From assembly GCA_963971225.1 (NCBI GenBank), contig OZ020269.1:108881486-108945485 (forward strand): DNA of 64,000 nt, in the 5' to 3' direction. The DNA comes from Melieria omissa (taxonomy: Eukaryota; Arthropoda; Insecta; Diptera; Ulidiidae). The notes under the pieces are model-generated. The model was not told the DNA's origin and searched no databases. It saw only the letters and a program-made list of their open reading frames with translations. Of this stretch, positions 12,250 through 24,551 are shown one piece after another. A program made the translations under genes and the position numbers. The number at the start of each line of letters is the position of its first letter. Within the stretch, counting starts at the first letter, position 1.

Positions 12250-15200
12250 ATGGATAAAAAGAGCAAAACAAAATCAAAAAGCAAAGGCAAACGGTTAAAA
12301 CCCAACAAGGAGTCAAGCACTTGCTTGGATGTGGATTTGTGGGAGGTGAGTCGAAATGTAGTAAGTTCGAATAAACGAACGTACAGACATGAACGACTGG
12401 TGTGGGTCAAATGAATGTATACCTTCGCTACATAGTCAGACTTGTTAGTAGGCAGTCGCAAGGCGACCAATCGGCGAGGCAAACGGCCCCTCTTGCGCCC
12501 ACTTAATCTTTGCGCTCAGATCAAAATGCCTAAGTTTTAGTCACTGTCAGTTCCAGAAAGCGAGCAATTCGCATGCACGGACGTTGGCCATGTGCCAAAT
12601 TGTTATTATGTTTGGCTCGCCATTCTCCACCCATCACCCGACGCTTTCTACAAATTTTGTTTTTCTCCAATGGCTGCCGTCAGCCAGAAGTACTTTTGTC
12701 TATAGCGCGCAACATGCAAAGTGTCAACAGCAAAAGTTGCTGGTGTGGTGGGGCTCGAATCGGGCTGACTACTTACCTTGAATTTTCACTGCTGAACATC
12801 TACATACACACGAAGATATATGTGTGTGCTCGCATATCTGTGCATACATGCAACAGCGGAATTTTATTTAATTCACGCCGCCATTATTTTCATTCTGGAG
12901 CAGTTTTTGGTGAATACAGCGCAAGAAGGTTGAGCGCTTCAGTGGTGCTTATGTATGTAAAGGGTGGGCCATCTAGTGGTATCTTTTTAAAAATACAATA
13001 AAATTAACAAAATTTCAAAATTTTCTTAGTAAGAGCAAACATTCCCATTGATTATGGAACATAACGTCGTTCAAGTGGCTACCTCGGCTGGCTTCGCAGT
13101 AGCGCAATCTGTCACTCCAATTTTCCAAGACCTTGTTGGTGGTTACGGGCTGTAGCTCACGGATTGCTTGGATGATATTGGCCTTGAATCGTTTCTCGAT
13201 TGCTGGCATAACATCGATCCTTTACGGTTTCCCACAAAAAAAAAGACTCATTACGTTCGAGCGAGCAGCTGTCAGTGTCCAAACAAACTACGATTTAAAA
13301 AGAAACCACTAGATAGCCCACCCTTTATATACGAGTGTAGGCCCCGTTAGGACAGTGGGCAGCATAGATCAGCCACATGCAGCTCACACTCACCCGAACT
13401 AATGACCCGACGAACTCAATTCGGCCACACGGCATAGAGCCCGCGATCTCAGTTACACGACATACAATTTTGATAACGATAAAATTCCATCGAGTTGCCT
13501 TTGAATACGCAGCTATTGTTGTGTGACCACACTGCATAATTTACTGCATTAGCGCATTTAGGATGCACACACCCGCCAACCGCAGCTCAGCGTTTGACCT
13601 TCACAGCATGTGGCACTTGACACATTACGTTGCGCTGACTGCGTTAATAAAATTAAATTAAATCTATGGCATGTGTCAATAACTGACGGCAATTAAATTA
13701 CGGCAATGAGATCATGAGCCATGCGCTTGCCGCAAAAATGTGCCGCTTACGCCAATGCTGTGTCAAGGAAATACAATTAAAAGAAATACGCCTCAGTTGC
13801 AGTCATGCACATGGCCAACGACAACAAACAGTGAGGAGAGCCAAGCAAGGGGAAAAATTCATGCATTTTCTGGTCGATTATGAATGGAAACTATTCAATA
13901 CCGCATTCGATGTCAGCCGCCTTTCATGGGTGCCTCCGATATCGGCCATGAGCTCTGGCTGTTGCTGTTATTTATGGCAGCCACCCAATGTAACCATATA
14001 TATATATATATATTATAGAGCTGACCAAAATACATACATAAGTATAAAAACAAGACACAATTTTCGCTGCACTTATAATTCGTTTCATTCAGTCACGAAC
14101 GTGAAAGTTAGTTAGTGAGATGACTTCAAGGTCCCTTTTGAAGACACAACTTTTTGCCCTGTGTATACGTCATTCACTCTTCCATTTTCCTTCACTCGAT
14201 TTCGCTCAGCAAAACGAGGATCGGTTCACCACAGTAGAACTGCCCGGCAGCAAAATGCCGAACAATAGCAACGCCGGCAGCAGCGAAAGCGGCTCGGTCA
14301 TAGTCGCTCCCACAGCGACCGCCACCGACCGCTCGTATTCGCCCACCACACCGCCAACGCCCGCTGTCAAGGTGACAATAGGCGGTGGCGACTCGGGCGC
14401 CGCGCTCATCGCACTCGACACCAGCCAAAGCGAGTCCAACGAACCGGAGCGGGGCAACTGGACCGGACGCTTCGATTTTCTGCTCTCGCTACTCGGCTAC
14501 TCAGTGGGACTGGGCAATGTGTGGCGCTTCCCGTACTTGTGCTACAACAATGGCGGCGGTGAGTGTGACCTCCTCATAATTAACCGAAAATCCGTATGAA
14601 TGTTTGTATGTAATAACATGTGCTCGCTTCTTCGCCAGGCGCTTTCCTCATACCCTTCACCATCATGCTGATCATTGCCGGACTGCCGCTGATGTTCATG
14701 GAGCTGTCCTTCGGCCAGTACGCAGCCCTGGGCCCTGTCGCCATCTACCGTCGGTTCTGCCCACTGTTTCGCGGTCTTGGCACTGGCATGATAATCGTCT
14801 CGGCCATTGTCATGCTCTACTATAACTTAATTATTGCCTGGACGATATTCTACATGTTCGCCTCATTTCGTACCGAACTGCCGTGGCAGAACTGCGAGCC
14901 CGAGTGGAGCACCGAAAGTAAGTATTTCTCAAGCCGTTTTTCATACGCCGTACACGGCAGACTTGTGAAACAGGTTCACTAAAGGTAGAGTCCGACCGAA
15001 TAATCGGCATCGCCTAGTATCGGCCAATAAAATAGGTATCGGCTTCGGCATCGTCCGATGCCACATCAACCATTTTTGGTTGATGGTATATCAGCCTATT
15101 TTCCTGCTTTAATTTTGTTTATGCTGAATCGCACTGTGTTTCTTTCTTGTATATTAAAAAGTATCTGAAAAACATTACTGAAAAAGGGTATAAGATCCTT

Positions 15201-18200
15201 TATTCTACTTTTTCAGTAACGTTTTTTCAGATATTGTTTCGTATAAATGTTTCCTAGAAATGTTTTTTTTATTTAAAATAACACAGATTTTCTCGAAATG
15301 TCTATTCATTTTGTCTATTAATATGGGCATCAGAAGAAAGGGCATTTATTTTTACAATCCTATTATTCTTTTGTAGTTGGAAGCATTTTTTTAAACAGGC
15401 ATTTAATTTTTTCCAATTTTTTTCTGATTTCTTCCCACCACACTTGTACATTGGGTCACCTTGCTCCAACGCAATTTCAGAGTACAAATTTTAATATAAG
15501 AATCGTAACTTTAAGTTGAAGATGAAACTGAATCGGAATCGGCATCTGCCGATTCTAGCTCTTTCGGCCGATTAATTGGCTTCGGCCAGTTCTCGCTATT
15601 CCGGCCGATTAATCGACATCGGCAACAAATTTGGCATCGGTCGGACGCACCGGGTTGATTCGGGCATTTGTAGTTAGCATTAATTCAAGTAAATTGAAGT
15701 ATTATCGCTAAAAATTGCAAGATTCTCTAGTCGAGTTGAATAATGTAGCTTCTTCAGAACTCTAGTTACATAGTCGGCATTACTCGGCATAATTGAATTG
15801 CCCAAGACCCAGAGGAGGCGGAAAATTAGCAACAACCGGAAGCGCTATTTCTAAAATCAATTTCAAAATATATGCGACGTTTTTTCTGTTAATTCGATGC
15901 GAGCTATGAAAATTAAGAACTCCGAGCACTGAGCAAACATCTAACTAAATGACTTTGAACAGACGCCAAGACCAACACCGCTCAGTGTTTCAAAAGCACA
16001 CTGACTGACGACAATACACTCAATGCAGCCAATGAGGCCGCTTGGTCTATAAGCAAAGCAATAAAATACTAAGTGAAGACGCGAGTGGTTTTGTAGAAGG
16101 TCGCCTCGTCTGAAAGAAGGAAGCCAAAACGTATTCAGCTTAGACTAAAACATTATTTTAATAGCCAGGAACACCCCCTATTTCGATGTATGGTACAAGA
16201 GATTTCAAGACAGGCACTTTCAATATTGATTTGCAACATCTTGGACGGAAACCGTAGCGCTGGAAGCACTGCATTAGCGTAGACGATGGAAAGTGGCGAT
16301 GGGGTATTGAGGGGAAACTATGCGCTAAACTGTTGTAATTTTGACGTCGGTCTCTGCCTTGGGGGAGAGGGTACACTCCGGCATTAATAAAAAATGCCAC
16401 CATCTGCAGAAAACGACCGCCAAAACATTTTTGATCATTTATGAATTGCTTGCAAACGATGGATGGAGAAAGAAGAAGCAGCCACCAATGCCAGGCAAAC
16501 AAGCGAAACAAATTCGGCTTTCGGCAATTGAGTAGCTAAGTATATATTCTTATTATCGGCAAACTTCAAAGCCCCTCGGTAAACCTGTCCATCTACAAAA
16601 TTGGCATCAACAATTCAGTGGCTCAATATTTTCCACATTCGCAATTCCATAGCTCCACGCATACTAGTTGTCGACCAGCTATGAATGCTGCTAAAAACCC
16701 TCGAAGCCACTTACCGTCAGAGCAGGAAGCTGTCACAAAGAGAGAAATCTCAGGACAATGGGTGAAAAGACGAGACTATCCAACAGATATGGACACCACA
16801 AAACCGGCCATTTGCCTAAGTAACCAAATCCATTAAGATTATTAACCACAACAACAACACTAACAAATACAATCGCAAGAAAGAAAGTAAAGCAGCAGCA
16901 GCAGGCGGGTTGGAGTAGGGGACAACGGAGCAAAGTTGTTAAGCTCACATAACAAACAAATCAAAATAGGAAAAATAAACATGCTTCGGGTGTTGGAGTG
17001 CTTGTCCAAGCAAACATCGCGTCTTGGTCGCAAATCCACACCGGCCATAGTCAGCCACGCTACTTCACAGTCCACTTTTCGTAGTCATTGAATTTGATGC
17101 GCACCAGCACCGCAAACCCTCTGCTATAGTGCAACCTTCGAGCCGACCGCACGCGACTCGCCCGGCCATCCATTCGTCTGTCTGTCTGTCCATCTATCAT
17201 CCTTGCCTCTTGCGTTCTTTTGCCCGCAGCTTTAACCATCTGTTGTGTACTTCGTCCGTCTTCGGTAATTTGTCCTTCACTCCGTCCACATCCCTCGCCC
17301 GTTTGTCCTTCTGTCCGTCAGTCCCTGTGTATAAGTGATTATAAAAATTATTTTCGCCGACATTGATGTTGTTATTTCTCTTGCCATTGTTGTTGCCACT
17401 GACACAGCCGCTATTGTTACTCTATTATATAAGTTAATTTATGTCACTTGGGGGCCAGCAGCACACGGATATTATTTACAAATTTATCACAGCCATGCTT
17501 CACATACACAAGCAAGCAGCAGTCAGCAACAGCAACAGCAACTCAACCACCAGCACAACAACAACACTAACGCTAGCAACAATTGTAAAACATCTTATTC
17601 TCTAATCATTAACACACACTCACTCACATGTGTGTGTGTGTGTGGGTATCCGGCTGTGTCTGTGGCAGTGGGTGCACGCGTGTGTATCAAATGCCAACAA
17701 CAGTGACAGAAGTCGACTTTTCGGGGTCAAATAACGTCAAAAGGTTCAGCGCCGGTTCAGTTAGGCGGGGAGCATCTTTGAAAGGATTTCGCATCCTTTT
17801 TCCGTTGCCGCAGCAAAAGCGACACAAGTTCTTAAAGGTTAGTTAAACTGACTTAATGCTGAACGAGTTTAGCACGTGCGTTTTAATAAAACACTATCGG
17901 AATGTTGGAACGAATGGGGGCCCAGCGATAACTAGACACCATTTGAGTGACACATTGTCGTAATGTGTACCGCTTCACAAAATTGGCGGAGCAAACTTCT
18001 CAGCTGCTCAATGGCCTACAAATGGCGTTAGTTCGAAATTGGTTTTCTTTGCAATTTATTTTCAGCTTTCTGTACTCAGCACACATTGGCTCGCAGTCTT
18101 CGGCAGACAGTTAACATTTACCTGTTTATGCAAGAGGACAAATGTTTTCTGCCTAATAATTTATTGATTATAAAATGTTAGTTGGCCTCAATTTGCGGTC

Positions 18201-21200
18201 ACATCACATGGTTGGAATGAAAACTGTGTAACGGAAAGAGGACAGCAAATCGAAGACACACCCCAGTGAAGGACGCTACTTTGGTGCGTTGCTCCAGGAA
18301 GCCGAACGCATAAGTTCACTGTGTTGGACAAAAATCGTTGAACCCATTTCTTCATACTTTTGCTTTGAACATTTCTTTCTTATTTATCTCTTGTTAAAAG
18401 GAAATGTCAGTGTGGCCATCGTTGACCACTTTAACGCTCTGTCAACCGTGGGAATCAATGAGTGGGTGCAGTGACTTTCATTCCAATTTGTTTGCGCGCA
18501 ACAGAGGCGTGGCTACTTCACTCCTTTAAATACAAATATACATAGCTATTTGTTGGCTAATCACGCACCCTGCAGAGTTTCAATTGATTAACATAACCAA
18601 CACAAGGCATTTGACTTGCTGAGGCCCATTGCTCTAAAGCAGAATAAATAACGCTTAGGCTTAGGTTTAAAATCCATATATCTCTCTTCAGTCTAACGCA
18701 TATCCCATTAATGAATTGTTGTCAATAAACGACAGTATGTGCGGGACAACAGCACATACTCTCTCACACACACACACACACACATCAGCGAAAGTATTCT
18801 CATCCACGTGCACAATTCGCCACATTCACCTAAAGATACTTGAGACTCAGACTCACGTGGTGAGAAGTAATGAGGGTGCAAATGAAATCAGCGAAGAGTT
18901 GTTGGTGAATATCGTCGAAACCAACATTCTTGCGACTAACGTACGAACCGCAAAATTAATTCAGCCAACAAATGACCTCATTTCCGAGACAAACGGCAAC
19001 TTGACAAATAATTACAGGCATACGCGCACACAACACAGTGGCGCACATTTACCTACTATGACATATGCGCGAAAGCAGGGTTCTTACAGGGGAAGTGTAC
19101 CCCAATGTTCAAGCAGCCTTTTTTCGTTATTGTGCGTCGGCTGCCTACTAAAGCTTTGATTTAAAAATACAAATTAACTTCAAACTGCCTGGCGGATTGT
19201 GTGTCTCTACAACATAATCAATTTAAACCACTTTAGTGTTTTCTGCCAAAACAAATTTTTTTTCTTCCTCATCCTCATACTAGCATTGCATTTTGTATTT
19301 GTATGTCTTTTGCCCAACTGCCGTTTCCCAAATACGTTCCGTAAAATGGCTATGCATGTGTAAGTACAGGGTTTTCCAACAAGAGGTGTTATTTTGGTTT
19401 TCAAAGAAAAATGCATTTTTTTGAGATAAATGATCGGATGTTTATCTCATAGTAAAGAAGAAGGTATGCCGTTCATAATGAAAATCAACATCAGCCAAAT
19501 GGCCACCACGACCACGCTTACAGGACCTTTTTATGAAATTTTGCATAACCAAATCGCAAAGTGGCTGCCCTATGTCCTCGATAGCCTCACGAATTCTATC
19601 TTTGAGGTCTTGAATCGACGCTGGGCTGTTGGCATACAACTTATCTTTCAGGTGGCCCCAAAGGAAGAAGTCGCAAGGTGTTAAATCACAAGATCTCGGT
19701 GGCCCATTGTGATCACCTCTTCCAGAGATAACACAGTCCGGAAACTTTTCCCCTAAAAGAGCAATGGTTTCGTTGCTTGTGTGGCACGTAGCGCCGTCTT
19801 GTTGAAAGTAAACGTTGTCCAGATCAATACCATCCAACTCCGACGATAAAAAATCATTAATCATCTCTCGGTAGTGCAATCCATTCACCGTAACTGTTGA
19901 TCCAACCTCATTTTCGAAAAAGGAAGGTCCAATGACCCCGCCGGACCATAAACCGCACCAAACAGTCACACGTTGAGGACTCAACAATAACTCTTGGGTT
20001 TTCCGAGCCCCAGATGCGACAATTTTGCTGTATTGCGGTCCGACAAGGTGCTTCACGACGACCCAAAAATGCTTTAGTTTTGCGAACTGTGACTGCAAGA
20101 TTTTCACCATTTTTGTAGTGAATTTTAATAATTTCAATGCGTTGTTGAAGCGTGTATCGTTCCATTTTTAGTAATGGCGTAGTTTCTACTTGCCAAATGT
20201 CAAAGAATAAAAGCTTCAAAAGTGACAGCTACCGAAATACCGGGTGGTTCAAAATAACACCTCTTGTTGGAAACCCCTATATGTGTGACCTCTCATTTTT
20301 GCGTCTTTTCGAGCGCTTTAAATTTATCGTTTCCTCTACTTTTACTACTACATTTGTACAAGTGCCCTTCACTATAGTGAAACCAACAAACATGCCAACG
20401 GATTTTTACAACTATGTGTCTTTGTTGAGATAATAACTACGTTTGGGAGACTGCTCAGAAGAACACTAAGTATTTAATAATTAGTCAAGGAATCCTTTCG
20501 GGTAACTATTGTTAACCGCAGCATTTGGTTAGACCAAGGACAGCAAAGGATTGTTAGACTATCGCTGGTAAAACTTTGAAACTGTGCCATTAGGTAAAAA
20601 GCAGTGTTTGGTCGCGCTGGCTTTTCATCCCGAGGCCCTAGGTTCGATTCCCAGCTCAGACTGATTAAACACTCGTCTACTTCTATCGCAATCCACATGA
20701 AGTAGATGAGAATTATAAGAAAATGTACAAGTGTGTTCTTGGCAGATAATGGAATACCTGCCAACAGCAGTTCGGAGTCGGCGTTAAAATGATGGAAGAA
20801 AAAAAGTGTTGCATACACATTTCAAACGGGTGGAATTTCTGGTATTACAATGGGCCATAAAAGGCCACCATACCCTAACAGCGAACATCAAGTCGTAGTA
20901 CAGTGGACGCATCTGTCTGAGTGCTGCGCTTGCTATATTGTTCTGACAGAGTAACAAAAGTAAATCCGAGACCATTTAGGCTCGATTTCACACGTTACGT
21001 CAATTATTATGTGAAAAAATACACATGCTCTTTAGGATTTTTGCGTTGTTACCTACCGTACCTTAGACTCATCTAGTTGTCTCTTCCTTGTAGACTGTTT
21101 CTCCTACGAAATGGCCGATCAGTGCGATGCCGTCAACGGAACCTACTACTTGCGTACCTGCTACAACACTAGCTATGCCGATGAGCACAACATCACCGAA

Positions 21201-23048
21201 ATGGCAGTTCATTCCCTGAAACGACCCCCAGCGGAAGAGTACTTCACGTAAGTTCCCGCATCTCAGCTCTCGATGAGCACATCTGACCAAGTTTCGAATT
21301 GCATGCTCCCCAAACAGCAACTACGTACTGGGCCTGTCGTCGGGCATTGAGGAAACAGGTGGCATAAAAATCTCGCTGGCAGCCTGTCTTTTCATTGCCT
21401 GGGCCATTGTCTTTCTGTGCCTCTGCAAGGGCGTGCAGTCGTCGGGCAAAGTGGTGTATTTCACAGCGCTTTTTCCTTACGTAGTGCTCGTAATACTGTT
21501 CTTCCGCGGTGTGACACTACCTGGAGCAAACACGGGCATTCTCTTCTATTTGACGCCAGACTGGAAACAGTTGGCCAACGCTCAGGTGAGTCCAGAAACC
21601 TACAAAAAGAATATAACTCTCATTCCCGTTTTTTCCAATGTAGGTTTGGGGCGACGCAGCTGTGCAAATCTTCTTTGCGCTCAGCCCTGCCTGGGGCGGT
21701 CTCATAACGCTATCTTCCTACAACAAGTTCTCCAACAACTGCTACAAGTACCTTCACTTCAACTTTGCTATTCAACTGGTAGTCAATTTATACACATATA
21801 TATCTCTTTCTCACTCACGCACAGGGACTCGCTCATAGTGGCCTTTTGCAACATCGCCACCTCGTTCTTTGCCGGTTTAGTGATATTTTCCATAATCGGA
21901 TTTCTGGCACACGAGCTGGATGTTGAAGTCAAAAAGGTCGTAGACCAAGGCGCAGGTCTGGCATTCATTGTCTATCCGGAGGTTGTAACGCGGCTACCCG
22001 TGTCGCCTGTTTGGTCGGTGTTATTTTTCGTTATGCTCCTTACTTTAGGACTGGATTCACAGGTGACTGTCTGCACTTTTGTTTGTACTGCACTTCTACA
22101 TACATACATTTCTCTATTTTGCAGTTTGCATTAATGGAAACGGTCACAACTGCCATATTGGATAAATTCCCAAATTTGCGACAATACAAAACGTGGGTTG
22201 TGCTTTTTGTTGGTATTTTTGGTTATATTGGTGGTCTGGGTTTCACCACAAATGTGAGTGCAAGTCTATGAGCGTAGTGACCTTACTCTCACCTTTACTA
22301 ACGAATCATGTACTTCTCTACTTCCTGGTTAATCCTACAATAAAAACAAATGAAATTCCTCCGCACAGAGCGGCATGTATTGGCTGCAACTGATGGACAA
22401 GTATGCTGCCAATTGGTCAGTGCTGCTGATTGCGATATCTGAATGTGTACTCATCGCCTGGATATATGGTTCACAACGATTTCTAAATGACATACAGGGT
22501 ATGATTGGTAAGCGCTCGCGCGCCTGGAATTTATTTTGGTCTACAATGTGGCGTTTCATAACACCAGCAACGCTACTGGTAACTATAAAATCAGATTCTC
22601 TTAAGATTTTGAAGGGATGAACCTCGGCGGTCAAGTTGTCTCTAACCATTTCCCGTGCAATCGCCTTTTTCAGTTCATTCTGTTTTTCAATTGGGTGGAG
22701 TATAAACCCGCCTCGTATGGCCATTACGTGTACCCGCTGTGGGCGGATGCGGTCGGCTGGATCATCGGTTTGCTGCCGGTGTTTATTATTTTTGTTATCG
22801 CCTTTCAGCAAATCTGCAAAGCTCCCAAACAGCTCTCGTTCAAGGAGCGTTTGCGACACCTGCTGCGGCCCACCGCCGAGTGGGGCCCGGCCGGACGACC
22901 ATGCGTCAATTTGCACGTGGAGCGCTATGACAGCCAGAATTACGACAGCGTCGCCAACACACAGGTCCTAATCAATGGCATGCCAACGGATCCGTCGCCC
23001 TACGAAGACAACAGCAACGTGTACCGCGACGAGGCGATGCAACTCTGA
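12250..23048 (+). CDS. GlyT: sodium/chloride-dependent glycine transporter-like (SLC6)
   Basis: SLC6 transporter that takes up neurotransmitter with Na+ and Cl- at the plasma membrane, probably in glia or neurons. Coding exons: 12250-12345, 14210-14558, 14639-14917, 21094-21247, 21318-21585, 21644-21747, 21825-22062, 22125-22253, 22369-22578, 22674-23048; all junction phases agree (733 aa to TGA). The first exon (32 aa, Lys-rich) was found by its donor GAG/GTGAGT and its phase match to 14,210; a shorter form could start at 14,255. TM1 carries [12 protein letters not shown] (about residues 125-140). Exon 3 encodes a glycosylatable loop (NGT, NTS, NIT). Exon 5 encodes [19 protein letters not shown], the signature that favours glycine transporters over GABA or monoamine members. 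Twelve hydrophobic segments follow the LeuT fold. Fly orthologue is probably CG5549 (recalled, not checked). The 6.2 kb intron 14,918-21,093 is loaded with transposons. Confidence 0.9.
12960..13325 (-). mobile_element. internally deleted Tc1/mariner-type element
   Basis: Near-identical ~32-bp terminal inverted repeats begin AAGGGTGGGCCATCTAGTGG at 12,960 and at the opposite end (13,325). TA dinucleotides at 12,958-12,959 and 13,326-13,327 fit the TA target duplication. Inside, the minus strand 13,209-13,015 keeps an open frame that looks like the transposase C-terminus ([13 protein letters not shown]). Only the tail remains, so it is non-autonomous. It lies in the intron between the first two coding exons of the transporter. 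Confidence 0.8.
14991..15649. mobile_element. ATCGGC-rich non-autonomous terminal-repeat element
   Basis: Both ends carry TCCGACCGA / TCGGTCGGA in inverted orientation. About 100 bp at each end is crowded with GCCGA and TCGGC motifs in both directions, while the AT-rich centre has none. Dense subterminal motifs with short terminal repeats are typical of hAT- or P-type MITEs, where they bind transposase. No target duplication is clear and there is no coding capacity. It lies in the 6.2 kb transporter intron. Confidence 0.5.
19365..20281 (-). mobile_element. rosa-type (DD41D) mariner, internally deleted and frameshifted
   Basis: Inverted termini share TTTCCAACAAGAGGTGTTAT and are flanked by TA at 19,365-19,366 and 20,280-20,281. 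The element is about 913 bp. On the minus strand, the start of the transposase lies near 20,164 ([12 protein letters not shown], first helix-turn-helix). The frame then jumps, by deletion and frameshift, to the catalytic core in 20,137-19,442. The core keeps FQQDGATCH and [13 protein letters not shown] count 41 residues between these two aspartates, the DD41D spacing of the rosa mariner subfamily described from Ceratitis rosa. The linker and the first catalytic Asp region are missing, so it is dead. Confidence 0.85.
20575..20800 (+). repeat. possible tRNA-derived SINE
   Basis: A good RNA polymerase III B-box, GGTTCGATTCC, occurs near 20,640. A weakly tRNA-like stretch precedes it, and an A-rich tail region ends with AAAATGATGGAAGAAAAAAAG. 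No clear A-box or target duplication was confirmed. It could be a SINE or a tRNA pseudogene fragment. Confidence 0.3.
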
Positions 23049-24551
23049 GAGCGGGTTACGTCATCGTCGAAAGCGGGCGCCGTTGTACGTGTGGGTGACG
23101 CGATCGACGATGGCACTGCCGTGGAGGACCGACGTACAAGTGGCGACAACGGAAGTGTGAGTACATTGAGCTGGCAAATTAAAACCGATTACTGACCGAA
23201 TGGTACTTTGTTGTCGTTCTAGCCCGCCGAGTTCGTTTCCGTTGTGGCCATAAAAACGCCAACGACAACGGCCACGGTTAAGCTGCCAGGCCCCAGCATA
23301 CTGAAAACGTCGAAAAGTAATCAATCGAGTAACGGTAAAAACAAGGGACAACCACCGAGCTCAAGTCCCAGCAAGCAGCCACTCATACAGGCCGAGCTAC
23401 GCGCCAACGACAGCGTAGCCTCCTTCCTCAACGAGGCCGCCAGTCTTTCCAGAAAGCCAAAGGCGATAACAGACGAGGAGGAAGAGTATCGGAAGATTAC
23501 AAAAGTAACTGCCTCAATTGTCTTGCCAACAAAGACAACGGTAACAACGGCAGCACCGACTGCACCAAAAGCAACCGCAGCAATTGCTGCAGCAAAAGTA
23601 GCAACATTTTCCCCAACAGTTGCAACGTCGAAAGTGATTGTTGCCGGCACAATGAGCAGCGGACGTGAACGACTGCTCACCACATTCGGTGATCGCAATG
23701 CACCAATAACAACAACATCAGCAGCCACAACCACAACCACAATAGCAGCAAAGCTGCCGACTATCGCAAGCGCTACAGCAGCAACAACGACAAAAAGCGC
23801 TAAATCCGTTGCATTGAAACCAGCCGCAGCAACGTCAATTGTCACAAAGTTGCCAGCAGGAATCGGGGCTACAGCAACACGGACAGGCGTGCCAACAGCA
23901 ACAACTATTGGCGCAAGTACAGTTACAGCAATTGGTAGGACCGAGGCTGCCGTTGTTAAGCCTGCAACAACAGCAGCAACTACTGCTTTGTCAACAGCAC
24001 CAACAATTGTAGCTAAGCCAAAAGGTCCAACAGCAACTTTAGCAACAGCTAAGCTGCCTCCAGCAATAACAACAACGCCAGCAATAACCACCACCATCAC
24101 ATCAACTACATCAACAACTGCCAAAACGTCTACAACAACAGCGGTCAACGCCACAGCGCCGACAACAGCAACAGCGGCAACAACTAAGCCAATTGCAATT
24201 GCAATCGCACAACCGACAGCGGCAAAAACAACACCAACAACAACAATACCCACACATGCAACAGCATCAGCAATTCGTATCCCGGCAGCAACTACAATCG
24301 CTGCACAGCCGCCAAAACAGGCAGCGGCGACAAAAGTTGTCGCTACGACAACAAAACCAATTACCACGCCTGCACAAAAGTCGACAATACTGGCGACGAC
24401 TTTGACAACAGCTGCCCCAATGCCCTCGGCAACAGTGCCGACAACAACAGTGGCGCCAACAACAACAGCAATAGCGGCAACGACAGCAGCAGCCGCAATC
24501 AGAAAAGACGTCGTGCCGACAACAACTACAGCAGCTGTGAGTAAAAAGTAG
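23049..24551 (+). CDS. in-frame extension of the glycine transporter beyond TGA
   Basis: After the TGA at 23,046-23,048 the same frame stays open for 36 codons (starts ERVTSSSKAG, ends TSGDNGS) up to a donor GTGAGT at 23,157. The acceptor TTGTCGTTCTAG ends at 23,222, giving a 66-nt intron, and 23,223 continues in the same phase for 442 codons to TAG at 24,549. The first ~100 residues look like ordinary protein (PLIQAELRANDSVASFLNEA, then an acidic DEEEE run). The rest is Thr/Ala-rich, encoded by ACA/GCA-type repeats. The frame has no ATG for about 140 codons, so it is not an independent gene start. It could be read by stop readthrough, by splicing around the TGA, or through a mistaken TGA. 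The low-complexity part also leaves the opposite strand open, which weakens ORF length as evidence. Confidence 0.55.

Noticed and set aside
18716..19159. 147-codon ORF in the transporter intron
   Set aside because: Begins in a CA repeat (HTHTHT), has no domain and lies between transposons; likely chance.
20640..20650. tRNA gene suggested by a B-box
   Set aside because: No cloverleaf can be drawn around it and no A-box at the proper distance; kept only as a weak SINE candidate.
23321..24367. 348-codon minus-strand ORF (Val/Ala-rich)
   Set aside because: Shadow of the ACA/GCA-type repeats on the plus strand; hydrophobic valine strings are what TGT/TGC-type repeats give.
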